Part shown: piece by piece, positions 33,105 through 42,400 of the stretch
Position numbering within the stretch: position 1 is the stretch's first letter
Layout of the letters: every line of letters begins with the position of its first letter
Source: JAZQHR01 sp045540815
GTDB lineage: Bacteria > Bacillota > Clostridia > UMGS1810
Assembly: GCA_045540815.1 (NCBI GenBank)
Contig: JAZQHY010000065.1
Span: 10,786 to 74,785, forward strand
Length of the DNA: 64,000 bases
Reading direction: 5' to 3'
Notes under the pieces: model-generated
Databases searched by the model: none
What the model was told of the DNA's origin: nothing
What the model saw: only the letters and a program-made list of their open reading frames with translations
Made by a program: the position numbers and the translations under genes

Positions 33105-34957
33105 TTAAAATATTCATATATATTCTGTGCAGTTTTTTGGTCGATAGATTTAACCTTTAATATTTCTTCTACACTTGCGTTTCTAATCTTATTTAGCGTT
33201 TTAAAATGTCTTAAAAGCGATTTTCTGCGTGTTTCTCCAACACCTACGATATTTTCAAGCTCTGATTCAAGCGTTGATTTCTTGCCGAGTTTTGCCTGAT
33301 AATCAATAGCACGTCTGTGCATCTCGTCCTGAATATTTGTAATAAGCCTGAAAGCCTCGCTTGTTTTTTCTATATAAAGCTCGCCATCAGGTGATACCAA
33401 ACCTCGCGTTTTATGGTTATCGTCTTTTACTATACCGAAAACGGGAATATCTAACCCAAGAAGGTCTACTACTCTTCTGCCAACGTTAACGTGTCCGAGA
33501 CCTCCGTCTAAAAGTATAACATCAGGAAGATTACCAAAATTCAATTCTTCTTTTGTTATTTCACCCTTTTCAAGCTTTAAAAGTTCGGACTTGGCATTCG
33601 AAAGACGTCTGGTAAGCACTTCACGCATACAAGCGTAATCATCACTTCCTGATACTGATTTTATCTTAAAATTACGATAATCCTTTTTAGAAGGCTTGGC
33701 ATCTATAAATGTAACCATAGCACCAACGTTATTCTTTCCTGCGTAGTTTGACATATCATACGCTTCGATGCGATGGATAATGGTATTTACACCCAAAATT
33801 TTTGCAAGTTGGGATAGTGCATTGTTTTTAAAGCTTATATCTCTCAGCATTTTGTTATCATTTTCGTAAAGCGCCTTTTTAGCATTAGTCTTTATCATAT
33901 GGATAAGCTTAAGGTTTTCGCCACGCTGAGGAATTTTTATATTTACACTTCTGCCGGCAAGACTTGAAAGCCATTTCTTGATAAATTCCATATCATCTAT
34001 CTCGAGTTCGAGCATAAGCTCTTTTGGTATAAATGTCGACTTTGCATAATACTGCTTTACAAATTCGGTAAGTATTTCGGTTTCCGTTTGTCCTTCTATT
34101 CTGTCTATAAAATAGTTTTCGCGCCCGATAATCTTGCCTGAACGAATAAAGAATATTTGTACACAGCTTGTCTTATCTGTACTTGACATAGCAAGTGCGT
34201 CGATATCCTGACCGTTTGCAGATACAATCTTTTGTTTTTGCGAAAGCAGTTCTATGCTTTTTAATTTATCTCTGTAAAATGCTGCACGTTCAAAATCAAG
34301 ATTTTCCGATGCAGTTTTCATCTTTTGCGAAAGCTCAGCTACTACATTTGAAGTGTTTCCGTTTAAAAAGTCGCAAACTTCGTTTACAAGATTTTTATAC
34401 ATTCCCTCGTCTACCTCGCCTGTGCAAACACCAAGGCATTTACCTATATAATAGTAAAGGCACGTTCTGCCCTTTTTAATATCGCGCGGAAATACTTTGT
34501 TACAGCTTCGAAGCTTAAAAATATCTTTTACAAGGTCGATAACCTCACGAATAAGAATTGCACTCGAATACGGGCCAAAATATTTTGCTCCGTCATTTTT
34601 GATGCTGCGAGATATAGTAAGCTTTGGGTACATCTCGTTTAACGATAATCTTATAAACGGATACGTTTTGTCATCTTTTAAAAGAATATTGTACTTTGGC
34701 ATATGCTCTTTTATAAGATTGCATTCCAAAACAAGCGCTTCAAACTCTGAGTCGGTGATTACATATTCAAATGATGCAACATTTTTCACCATTGCCTCTA
34801 CCTTTGGTGAATGTTTGTTTCCTTTGAAATACTGTCTGACTCTATTTTTAAGCACCTTGGCTTTACCGACGTAGATTATCTCTCCGTCGGAATTTTTCAT
34901 TATATATACGCCACTTTTATCGGGCAGATTTTTAAGTTCATACTCAAAATCAAACAT
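33089..34957 (-). CDS. uvrC: UvrABC system protein C
   Basis: 622-residue dual nuclease of nucleotide excision repair. N-terminal GIY-YIG domain (SGVYIMKNSDGEIIYVGKA, making the 3' cut), UVR helical motif near 200-235 (FERAAFYRDKLKSIE), RNase H-like domain making the 5' cut (MSNYAGKNNVGAMVTF and later VILLDGGLGHVN) and a C-terminal helix-hairpin-helix pair. Length is normal. It lies 67 bases after the HPr gene, separated by a terminator. AGGAGA precedes the ATG. Confidence 0.97.
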   Translation of the reverse strand: MFDFEYELKNLPDKSGVYIMKNSDGEIIYVGKAKVLKNRVRQYFKGNKHSPKVEAMVKNVASFEYVITDSEFEALVLECNLIKEHMPKYNILLKDDKTYPFIRLSLNEMYPKLTISRSIKNDGAKYFGPYSSAILIREVIDLVKDIFKLRSCNKVFPRDIKKGRTCLYYYIGKCLGVCTGEVDEGMYKNLVNEVCDFLNGNTSNVVAELSQKMKTASENLDFERAAFYRDKLKSIELLSQKQKIVSANGQDIDALAMSSTDKTSCVQIFFIRSGKIIGRENYFIDRIEGQTETEILTEFVKQYYAKSTFIPKELMLELEIDDMEFIKKWLSSLAGRSVNIKIPQRGENLKLIHMIKTNAKKALYENDNKMLRDISFKNNALSQLAKILGVNTIIHRIEAYDMSNYAGKNNVGAMVTFIDAKPSKKDYRNFKIKSVSGSDDYACMREVLTRRLSNAKSELLKLEKGEITKEELNFGNLPDVILLDGGLGHVNVGRRVVDLLGLDIPVFGIVKDDNHKTRGLVSPDGELYIEKTSEAFRLITNIQDEMHRRAIDYQAKLGKKSTLESELENIVGVGETRRKSLLRHFKTLNKIRNASVEEILKVKSIDQKTAQNIYEYFKKADE

Positions 34958-34971
34958 ATATATTTTCTCCT

Positions 34972-35009
34972 GATAAAAAGAATAGTTACACTAGTTAAAG
35001 TGTAACTAT
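34972..35009 (-). terminator. Terminator of the HPr gene
   Basis: Eleven-bp stem ATAGTTACACT/AGTGTAACTAT with a 6-base loop, then TCTTTTT on the minus strand. Read-through would reach uvrC. Confidence 0.85.
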
Positions 35010-35024
35010 ATATAAAGTCATAAA

Positions 35025-35294
35025 TTACTGTTCGTCAACAAAATTTTTTGAGATAAGCTCTATAAGTCCGTTTACTGCTTCCTCCTGATCAGGACCATCA
35101 GCAGCTATTATGATGTTTGTTCCTCTGGTAATACCAAGTGATAAAACGCCCAAAAGACTTTTAGCATTTACTTTTCTTTCATCCTTTGAAACCCATATGC
35201 TAGACTTATATTCATTTGCTTTCTGTATAAAAAATGTAGCCGGACGTGCGTGCAGTCCTACCTGATTTTGTACAACGACTTCTTTACTAAACAT
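35025..35294 (-). CDS. HPr family phosphocarrier protein
   Basis: 89 residues. QVGLHARPATFF carries the active histidine (residue 16) phosphorylated by enzyme I, and VNAKSLLGVLSLGI carries the regulatory serine (near residue 46) of Gram-positive HPr. With both sites present it can act in sugar PTS transport and in CcpA-type catabolite control. No PTS genes are adjacent. A strong promoter precedes it and a terminator follows. Confidence 0.93.
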   Translation of the reverse strand: MFSKEVVVQNQVGLHARPATFFIQKANEYKSSIWVSKDERKVNAKSLLGVLSLGITRGTNIIIAADGPDQEEAVNGLIELISKNFVDEQ

Positions 35295-35344
35295 AAAACC
35301 GCTCCTTGATACTATGTAAAAATTCTTTTTGGATTGTAACTCAT

Positions 35345-35373
35345 ATTATACCAAATATTTTATACATAGTCAA
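35345..35373 (-). promoter_or_regulatory. Promoter of the HPr gene
   Basis: TTGACT, 17-base spacer, TATAAT on the minus strand, about 50 bases before the start codon. Confidence 0.83.
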
Positions 35374-35385
35374 TACAATTTTTAA

Positions 35386-36240
35386 TTATATTAAATTTCC
35401 TGACTTTTTAGCGGCAGTAACGGTATTCTTCATAAGAGTTGCTATAGTCATAGGTCCTACTCCGCCTGGAACAGGTGTGATGTATGATGCTACCTTCGAT
35501 ACGCTTTCAAAGTCAACGTCACCGCAAAGCTTTTTATCAGGAAGTCTGTTCATACCAACGTCTATAACAACTGCGCCTTCCTTAATCATATCCCCTGTAA
35601 TCATATTTGCCTTTCCAACAGCTACAACGAGTACATCCGCCTGTCTGCACTCTTCCGCCAAATTCTTAGTTCTCGAATGACAAATTGTAACAGTAGCATT
35701 CTTATGAAGAAGAAGCATAGACTGTGGTTTTCCTACAATATTACTTCTGCCTACAACAACACATTTTTTGCCTTCAAGGTCGATATTTGACTCCTTAATA
35801 AGCTCCATTACGCCTGCAGGTGTACACGGAAGAAAATCAAAGTTTCCTATCATAATCTTACCAACGTTTACAGGGTGAAACGCGTCTACATCCTTTTCAG
35901 GTGTGATGGCGTTTATAATTGTTTCTTCGTTTATATGTTTTGGAAGTGGAAGCTGTACAAGAATGCCGTTTACTGTGCTGTCATCGTTTAGCTTTCTTAC
36001 AAGTGCCAATAGTTCTTCCTCGGTTGTACTCTCTTCAAGTGCATATTCAAACGACGCAATACCAATCTCCGCACATGCTTTTTTCTTTGAATTTACATAT
36101 ACCCTTGATGCCGGATTATCCCCTACTATTACAACTGCAAGTCCAGGATTGATTCCCTTGGCTTTGATGTTTTCCACCTCAATCTTAAGCTCGTCTTTTA
36201 TTCTCTGCGATACCGCTTTTCCGTCTAATATTTTAGCCAT
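35386..36240 (-). CDS. folD: Methylenetetrahydrofolate dehydrogenase/cyclohydrolase
   Basis: 284-residue bifunctional folate enzyme. The catalytic lysine lies in YVNSKKKACAEIGI near 55, and VVGRSNIVGKPQSMLL near 163 is the NADP-binding signature; VIDVGMNRL and PVPGGVGPMT are also typical. It interconverts methylene-, methenyl- and 10-formyl-tetrahydrofolate. GGAGG precedes the ATG. The start is 60 bases downstream of the stalk-domain gene. Confidence 0.97.
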   Translation of the reverse strand: MAKILDGKAVSQRIKDELKIEVENIKAKGINPGLAVVIVGDNPASRVYVNSKKKACAEIGIASFEYALEESTTEEELLALVRKLNDDSTVNGILVQLPLPKHINEETIINAITPEKDVDAFHPVNVGKIMIGNFDFLPCTPAGVMELIKESNIDLEGKKCVVVGRSNIVGKPQSMLLLHKNATVTICHSRTKNLAEECRQADVLVVAVGKANMITGDMIKEGAVVIDVGMNRLPDKKLCGDVDFESVSKVASYITPVPGGVGPMTIATLMKNTVTAAKKSGNLI

Positions 36241-36300
36241 ATTATTTTCCTCCGTATAATTTGTATTTAATTTTTACCCCATAAGAAATTAATAATTTTA

Positions 36301-37728
36301 TCATTTAAAATATTTATTAATTACCGCATTAATTTTGTCTGAATCTTCTGTTTCATCTAAAGTGTTTGGATTATCACTTATCAATATCAAACCATTACCA
36401 TAAAACACTTCTTTGCTCAGCGCGTCTGCACACGCTCTGAGTGGCAAAAATGTTCTTCCGTTTTCAAGCACAGGTGAAACATCTATTGGAGTAGTTTTAC
36501 CATCTACTGTGATTTCCGGTTTGCCGATTGTTAATGAAATTTTTTTATCATCAAAAAGAATATTTACAGTTTGGGTTTCTTCTACCCACTCTACTTTTCC
36601 GCCATAATTTTCGCTTATGAATCTAACGGGGACATAAGAACGATCATCATCTACAAACACAGATACATCTGCATTTTCTTCGTCCAAAAGCTTTTTTTCG
36701 CCATTTATATATGCATTATTGCTTCCAACATATAATGCTGTATAATCTTTAATATCAAATTCATTGGTATCACTGTTTGATTTATCAGTTGAAAAATAGT
36801 AGTCCTCTATTTCTTTTATTTTTTCCTTCTCTTTCGCAGGATCATCAATTGAACCTCTAAGTTGCTCAATATACTCTTCAGGGGTAATATCGGTCAGCTC
36901 TATTATGGTTATCGTCCACGATTTCACACGCAGATATGTATGAACAACATCTTCAAGTAAGAGATTATTACCGCTTGATATCATCTTTGCCTGATATATG
37001 CTCATAGGATTTGTCATACCCTGATTTTTACAGTATTCTATTTCCTCATCTGTTATACCGCTTCTCTCTCTATATTTTTCGCGCCTTTCCTCTCTTGAAG
37101 CTTTTGCATCTTCAAGGGATTTTTCTATAGTGCTTTCATCTGTAAATGGTATTTTTTTCAACCTACTTATATATTCTTCATCACTCATTTCTCCCCAAAC
37201 GAATTCCGTGCTAAGTTTAGAGAATTCCATATCAGCTGAGTCTTTTTCTTCAACAAGTTCATCAACTGTTTTTCCGTTTTTATACTCGTTCCATCCATAC
37301 TCAAAATCAATATTCATAACATTCATATCGTTTACAAATCTATTAATTTGAGATTGTTTCCATCCTCTTTTTTTCATATCGTTGATTACATTTTCCGGAA
37401 CTCTGTCTAAAACTGCCTGCCACATCATACGACCAAACATATAATCTTCATATGCCTTTTCGTCAATATTATAATATTCTCTGACCTTTTTCCAATTGCT
37501 CTGACAGAAATAATAGTAGTAGTGCATTATATCTTTATATGTTGTTGTATTGTTTCCTGAAATGGTCAAAAGCGCAAAAACTGCACTCAATTCCAAAATA
37601 TCTTCTTCCGTATACCCTTGTTTTAACAACTCTTGTGCATACGGATCATCAATATAAAGTGCAAAAACCGGTGTAATTGTTGTAAAAACCAATAAAAGCG
37701 CAAGTAATGTGATTAATATTCGTTTCAT
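36301..37728 (-). CDS. Exported stalk-domain protein (copper amine oxidase N-terminal-like)
   Basis: 475 residues with a signal peptide (residues 1-23, ending TPVFA). The C-terminal third (about 325-450) matches the stalk/copper amine oxidase N-terminal-like fold: DRSYVPVRFISENYGGKVEWVEETQTVNI and GRTFLPLRACADAL. The middle (about 40-320) is acidic, helical and unfamiliar to me, with tyrosine-rich YYYYF near 70. Such stalk repeats usually sit on secreted wall-associated proteins and do not bind copper. Role unknown. Confidence 0.82.
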   Translation of the reverse strand: MKRILITLLALLLVFTTITPVFALYIDDPYAQELLKQGYTEEDILELSAVFALLTISGNNTTTYKDIMHYYYYFCQSNWKKVREYYNIDEKAYEDYMFGRMMWQAVLDRVPENVINDMKKRGWKQSQINRFVNDMNVMNIDFEYGWNEYKNGKTVDELVEEKDSADMEFSKLSTEFVWGEMSDEEYISRLKKIPFTDESTIEKSLEDAKASREERREKYRERSGITDEEIEYCKNQGMTNPMSIYQAKMISSGNNLLLEDVVHTYLRVKSWTITIIELTDITPEEYIEQLRGSIDDPAKEKEKIKEIEDYYFSTDKSNSDTNEFDIKDYTALYVGSNNAYINGEKKLLDEENADVSVFVDDDRSYVPVRFISENYGGKVEWVEETQTVNILFDDKKISLTIGKPEITVDGKTTPIDVSPVLENGRTFLPLRACADALSKEVFYGNGLILISDNPNTLDETEDSDKINAVINKYFK

Positions 37729-37756
37729 AGCTGTATTCCTCCAAATTTATATAAAT

Positions 37757-37785
37757 ATTTTAACACACCAAATCAATAATTTCAA
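37757..37785 (-). promoter_or_regulatory. Promoter of the stalk-domain gene
   Basis: TTGAAA, 17-base spacer, TAAAAT on the minus strand. Confidence 0.68.
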
Positions 37786-37788
37786 TCT

Positions 37789-37806
37789 TGTAAATGTATA
37801 TTTACA
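37789..37806. promoter_or_regulatory. Palindrome between divergent genes, candidate operator
   Basis: TGTAAAT-GTAT-ATTTACA, 7-bp perfect arms, four bases upstream of the stalk-gene -35 box and 49 bases before the DUF421 start. Could control both genes. Confidence 0.35.
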
Positions 37807-37854
37807 CATATTTAGCAAAAAATACATATATAAAAATCAAAGGTGGTCGATATA

Positions 37855-38526
37855 TTGATAATAACTTTTGTGAGAACGATTATCTCATATATATTTGTAA
37901 TATTTGCACTGCGCATAATGGGAAAGCGGCAGATTGGCGAGCTTCAGCCAACAGAGCTTGTAGTTGCAATAATGATATCCGACCTTGCGGCAGTACCTAT
38001 GGGTGACACTGCAATACCGTTGTGGAACGGACTTGTACCAATACTCACGCTTGTTGTGGCGGAAATAACCCTATCGTTTATAAGTTTAAAAAGCGAAAGA
38101 GTCAGAAATATGATAAGCGGAACACCGAGCATTATCATACAAGACGGAAAGCTTATCGAAGCTGAAATGAGAAAGACACGCTACACCATTGACGACATAA
38201 TGGAAGAGCTAAGAATGAGTGACTATGTAAACATTTCAGACATTCATCTTGCGGTGCTTGAAACTAACGGCGAGCTTTCCGTAATACCAAAAGCAGCAAA
38301 AAAAGCTGTTAGTGCCGAGGATATGGGATTAAATCCAACTCAAGAAGAGATGCCGTATATAATTATTGCCGACGGCGTGCTTAGAAAAGGTCAGCTTGAA
38401 AAGTCCGGACATAACAGAAAATGGTTGGACAAAAATCTAAAAGGAAAAAATATAAAAGATGTATTTCTAATGACAGTCGATACTGTAGGAAATATGGATT
38501 TACAATTTAAAGAGGGTAAAAAATGA
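37855..38526 (+). CDS. DUF421 family membrane protein (YetF-like)
   Basis: 223 residues with three N-terminal membrane segments and a cytosolic DUF421 domain. MGKRQIGELQPTELVVAIMISDLAAVPM near 22 is the family core. The TTG at 37855 is preferred because AGGTGG lies eight bases upstream and family members usually start at this point; a GTG four codons earlier overlaps that site. Bacillus relatives include YetF and YkjA; function unclear, with some links to spores. Overlaps the next gene as ATGA. Confidence 0.85.
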   Translation: MIITFVRTIISYIFVIFALRIMGKRQIGELQPTELVVAIMISDLAAVPMGDTAIPLWNGLVPILTLVVAEITLSFISLKSERVRNMISGTPSIIIQDGKLIEAEMRKTRYTIDDIMEELRMSDYVNISDIHLAVLETNGELSVIPKAAKKAVSAEDMGLNPTQEEMPYIIIADGVLRKGQLEKSGHNRKWLDKNLKGKNIKDVFLMTVDTVGNMDLQFKEGKK

Positions 38527-38903
38527 AATCATTTGTAGCAGCAATTATAATCCTTGGGGTAATGCTTGGCGGTTTTGCAGGAAACTATTACTATTTAAAC
38601 ACCGTAGTAAAAGATATGTGTGAGTCACTTGATGAATTAAAAGATTATGTAAAAGACGGAAACTGGGAAGATGCAAAAGACGAATACAAAAAGGTAAGCA
38701 AGTCTTGGGACGATGTAGGAACTCTTATGCTGATGTTATCTAATCATACCGACACAAATAAAATAGCTGAATGTATGATAAAAATTCGTGAGGCTATAAA
38801 CTACGAAACAGAAGAAGATGCCGTTCCTGAGATAGAATTTTGTAAGATGCTTGCGCTTGATATGCTTAGAAAGGAACAACTTTCATTTGTAAATGTGTTT
38901 TAA
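38523..38903 (+). CDS. DUF4363 family protein
   Basis: 126 residues with one N-terminal membrane segment (MKSFVAAIIILGVMLGGFAGNYYYL) and a helical outside domain (WEDAKDEYKKVSKSWDDV). The DUF421-DUF4363 pair is common in Clostridia. The ATG overlaps the DUF421 stop by four bases, so the proteins are probably made together and may form a complex. Function unknown. Confidence 0.85.
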   Translation: MKSFVAAIIILGVMLGGFAGNYYYLNTVVKDMCESLDELKDYVKDGNWEDAKDEYKKVSKSWDDVGTLMLMLSNHTDTNKIAECMIKIREAINYETEEDAVPEIEFCKMLALDMLRKEQLSFVNVF

Positions 38904-38905
38904 AA

Positions 38906-38987
38906 GAAAAAATAGACAGTCCAAAAAGACTGCCCGACACCTCACCAGTTATGTTGTGACAGCTTCCCCTCAAAGGGAAGCTTTTTT
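38906..38987 (+). terminator. Terminator after DUF4363 within a possible dispersed repeat
   Basis: Strong hairpin AGCTTCCC/GGGAAGCT (38961-38982) with T run to 38987. The preceding ~55 bases hold a small CAGTC/GACTG hairpin and a CACCTCACC...GTTGTGAC stretch that resembles a repeat I associate with clostridial intergenic regions; only one copy is in this window. Confidence 0.75.
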
Positions 38988-39382
38988 CATATATTTATTA
39001 TATTTATAATTTCGTTTTTGAACTTTGCTTTTTTGTTTAAAAGCTTTACGGTGATTAACCATACCACGATGCAAGCTAACGCGACAAAGGTATTTACTAT
39101 TACTGATTTAAAATATGCATCGGATAGCGTAACTAATAAAAGCACCAAAAATACAGGTAATAGATACACACAGAACGCATAACCCATAAGCTTATATGTA
39201 GGCATACTAATGGTGACTTTGTCACCTTTTTTTGCGCCAACATTATTTAAAACTTCTATTTTATTTTTTCTCTCCGAGCAGGCAGAACAAGACGCACAGT
39301 TACCTCCGCACGCAGACTCTCTTGGTACATACACATAGGTTTTATTATCTTTTATTTCGCATACTATACCTTCGCAGGTCAT
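38987..39382 (-). CDS. RseC/MucC-like membrane protein
   Basis: 131 residues: an N-terminal cytosolic part with the cysteine motif ACGGNCASCSACSE (a likely metal or Fe-S site), then two membrane segments (about 70-88 and 95-115). This is the plan of the RseC/SoxR-reducing family, which in anaerobes may link to Rnf-type complexes. The rnf genes here are 12 kb away. The ATG at 39382 follows GAGGTG; a GTG three codons earlier overlaps it. Confidence 0.85.
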   Translation of the reverse strand: MTCEGIVCEIKDNKTYVYVPRESACGGNCASCSACSERKNKIEVLNNVGAKKGDKVTISMPTYKLMGYAFCVYLLPVFLVLLLVTLSDAYFKSVIVNTFVALACIVVWLITVKLLNKKAKFKNEIINIINI

Positions 39383-39432
39383 ATGTATCACCTCACAAAT
39401 AAGTATAACGCATTATGTCCATTTTTGCAAAT

Positions 39433-39460
39433 AAAAAGAGTGGTTTTATCCACTCTTTTT
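39433..39460. terminator. Terminator of the maltodextrin operon
   Basis: AAAAAGAGTGG/CCACTCTTTTT stem with a 6-base loop, A and T runs on both sides. Confidence 0.88.
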
Positions 39461-39463
39461 ATA

Positions 39464-42400
39464 TTAAACATCAAGATTCCATATATCGCTGTTGTACTGC
39501 ATAATAGTTCTGTCAGATGAGAAATATCCTGCTTTCGCAATGTTTACAAGCATTTTCTCCGCCCATTTTTCGCGGTCGGCATAATCTTTTATCGCTTTAT
39601 CCTTAACCTTTTTATAATCCTCAAAATCCAGAAGAGTCATAAACCAGTCTTTGTTTATTAATTCATCACGAAGTCTTTCGAGGCATTTTTTATCACCGAG
39701 TTTTAACATTTCATCGCCCGCGATAAAATCAACGGCTTTTTTGATATCAGCATTTTTCTCATATATTTTCTTCGACACGTAGTCGCCCTTTTTATAATGC
39801 TCAATAACCTCGTCGCTAGATGCACCAAATATATAAATGTTTTCATCGCCTACAAGGTTTGCAATCTCAACGTTTGCTCCGTCCATTGTGCCAAGGGTAA
39901 CTGCGCCGTTTAGCATAAACTTCATATTACCCGTTCCGCTTGCCTCTTTTGACGCGAGCGAAATCTGTTCAGAGATATCGCACGCAGGGATAATCTTCTC
40001 TGCAAGTGTTACGTTGTAGTTTTCAACCATTACAACCTTTAAGTGCTTTGACACCTCTTTATCCTTTTCGATAAGCTCCGATAAACAAAGTATAAGGTGA
40101 ATGATATCCTTTGCTATCACATAGGCAGATGCCGCCTTTGCGCCGAATATAAATGTGATAGGCTTTTCAGGGATAATACCATTTTTAATCTCAAAATATT
40201 TATTTATAATATAAAGTGCATTTAACTGCTGACGCTTATACTCGTGAAGCCTTTTAGTCTGTATATCAAATATCGAATCAGGGTTAAGCGTTATATTTTG
40301 AGTTTTTGACAGATAATCAGATAGCACTTTTTTATTATCAGCTTTGATATCAAGGATTTTATTTAAAACCTCTTTATCGTTTATATGCTTTGTAAGTTCG
40401 GTAAGCTTACCCGCTTCTTTTTTATATCCATCACCGATAAGGGATGTAATATATTTTTCAAGCGGTCTATTACACTCGATAAGCCAACGTCTAAAGGTTA
40501 TACCATTAGTTTTGTTGTTAAACTTATCGGGGTATATCTTATAGAAATGGTTAAGCTCATTTTCCATAAGAATATCTGTGTGAAGCTTTGCAACACCATT
40601 TACACTAAATCCGTAATGGATATCTATATGCGCCATATGAACGGTGTTTTTATCGTCTATGATATATACAGATTTATCATCAAACTTTTCACGCACTCTT
40701 TTATCAAGAGTTTTGATAATGCTTACTAAATGCGGCACAACCTTTTCAAGATAGCTCATAGGCCACTTTTCAAGTGCCTCGGCAAGTATTGTATGGTTGG
40801 TGTACGCACAGACCCTACTTGTGATATCTATAGCAGTATCAATATCAATCCCCTCGTGAGTAAGTCTGTATATAAGCTCAGGTATAACAAGTGTAGGATG
40901 TGTATCATTTATCTGGATAACTGCGTACTTGTCGAGTTCATAAAGACTTCCGCCACGTGATTTTACGTCGTCTATTATATACTGTGCTCCGTTTGACACC
41001 ATAAAATACTGCTGATATATTCGAAGTAGCTTTCCATATTCGTCACTGTCATCAGGATATAGGAAAAGTGTAAGGTTATGCTCGATATCGTTTTTATTGA
41101 AACTGATACCGTCACTCACCATATTTTCATTTGCATTTTCTATATCAAAAAGATGAAGTTTGTTACACTTTCCGCCATAACCTGTAATGGTGATATCGTA
41201 CATTTTTGATTTTAATGTAAAATCTTTAAATCTTACCTTGTAGCTTTTACCCGTGTCTTCAAGCCACGAATTATCATCTATCCAAGGATTTATCTCCTCA
41301 CATTGCTTATTATCAGAAAATTTCTGTTTAAATAAACCAAGATGATAATTCAGTCCTATTCCATCGCCACAAAGTCCAAGTGTGGCTATAGAATCAAGGA
41401 AACATGCAGCAAGCCTTCCAAGACCGCCGTTTCCAAGAGACGGCTCGTTTTCTATCTCCTCAATCTCAGAAAGCGATTTACCTGCATCTGCAAGTTCTTT
41501 TTCGATACTTTCATAAATACCAAGATTTATAAGGTTATTTGAAAGCAGCTTTCCAATGAGAAATTCTGCAGAGATATAGTAGACCTTTTTCTTTTTGTCT
41601 ATAGTGCCGCGGTCTTCCATTTTATCCTTTACAAGCTCCAAAAGCGCTTTAAATATAAGCGAATTTTCAGCATCTTTTAGAGAAGTATTATACTTTTCCT
41701 TTAAATATTTATTTAACATATTACGCTCTCCCACCAAAGTTTTATTGCATCTAAAGTAGCGTTTGGTAATGTTTTTTATTTTATCAATAGTTTTTTCCGA
41801 TATATAATCGCCATCAAGTCTCCAAAGCCAGTTAGTGCCAAGGGTTGACGGAGTATTTATTCTCGTATCGCTCCCTGTACCAAGATAATCCTGAAGCGGA
41901 ATGATACAAGTATCTGCAACGCTTGCCATAGCCAGATTTACAAAGTCCCAGTTCACATTTTTAACGCGGTCTTTTTTGAATATTTCAAAGAATCCGTCGC
42001 TTGCGCCTGCACTGTCAACTGATAATTTAGATGCGTCCTTGTTCATATACTCAAGAGCACATTTTTTTGTTTTGGAATCAAGCAAGTTAAACCAACCGAC
42101 TATGGTATCGTTATCGTGTGTCCCTGTATATACTACGCTGTTTTTATCATAATTGTGCGGAAGATAGTCTGAATCTGTGCCGTCAAACGCAAACTGAATT
42201 ATCTTCATACCGGGATAGCCTGTATCTGCAAGAAGCTTTTTAACACTGTCTGTCATAAAGCCTAAATCTTCTGCAATAATATCAGCATTTGGAACGGCGT
42301 TATTTATGGCATTAAATAGCTCTATACCAGGACCTTTCTCCCATTTTCCGCGTGTTGCATCTACATCTCCGTAGTTTATAGCATAATACTCGTCAAAGCC

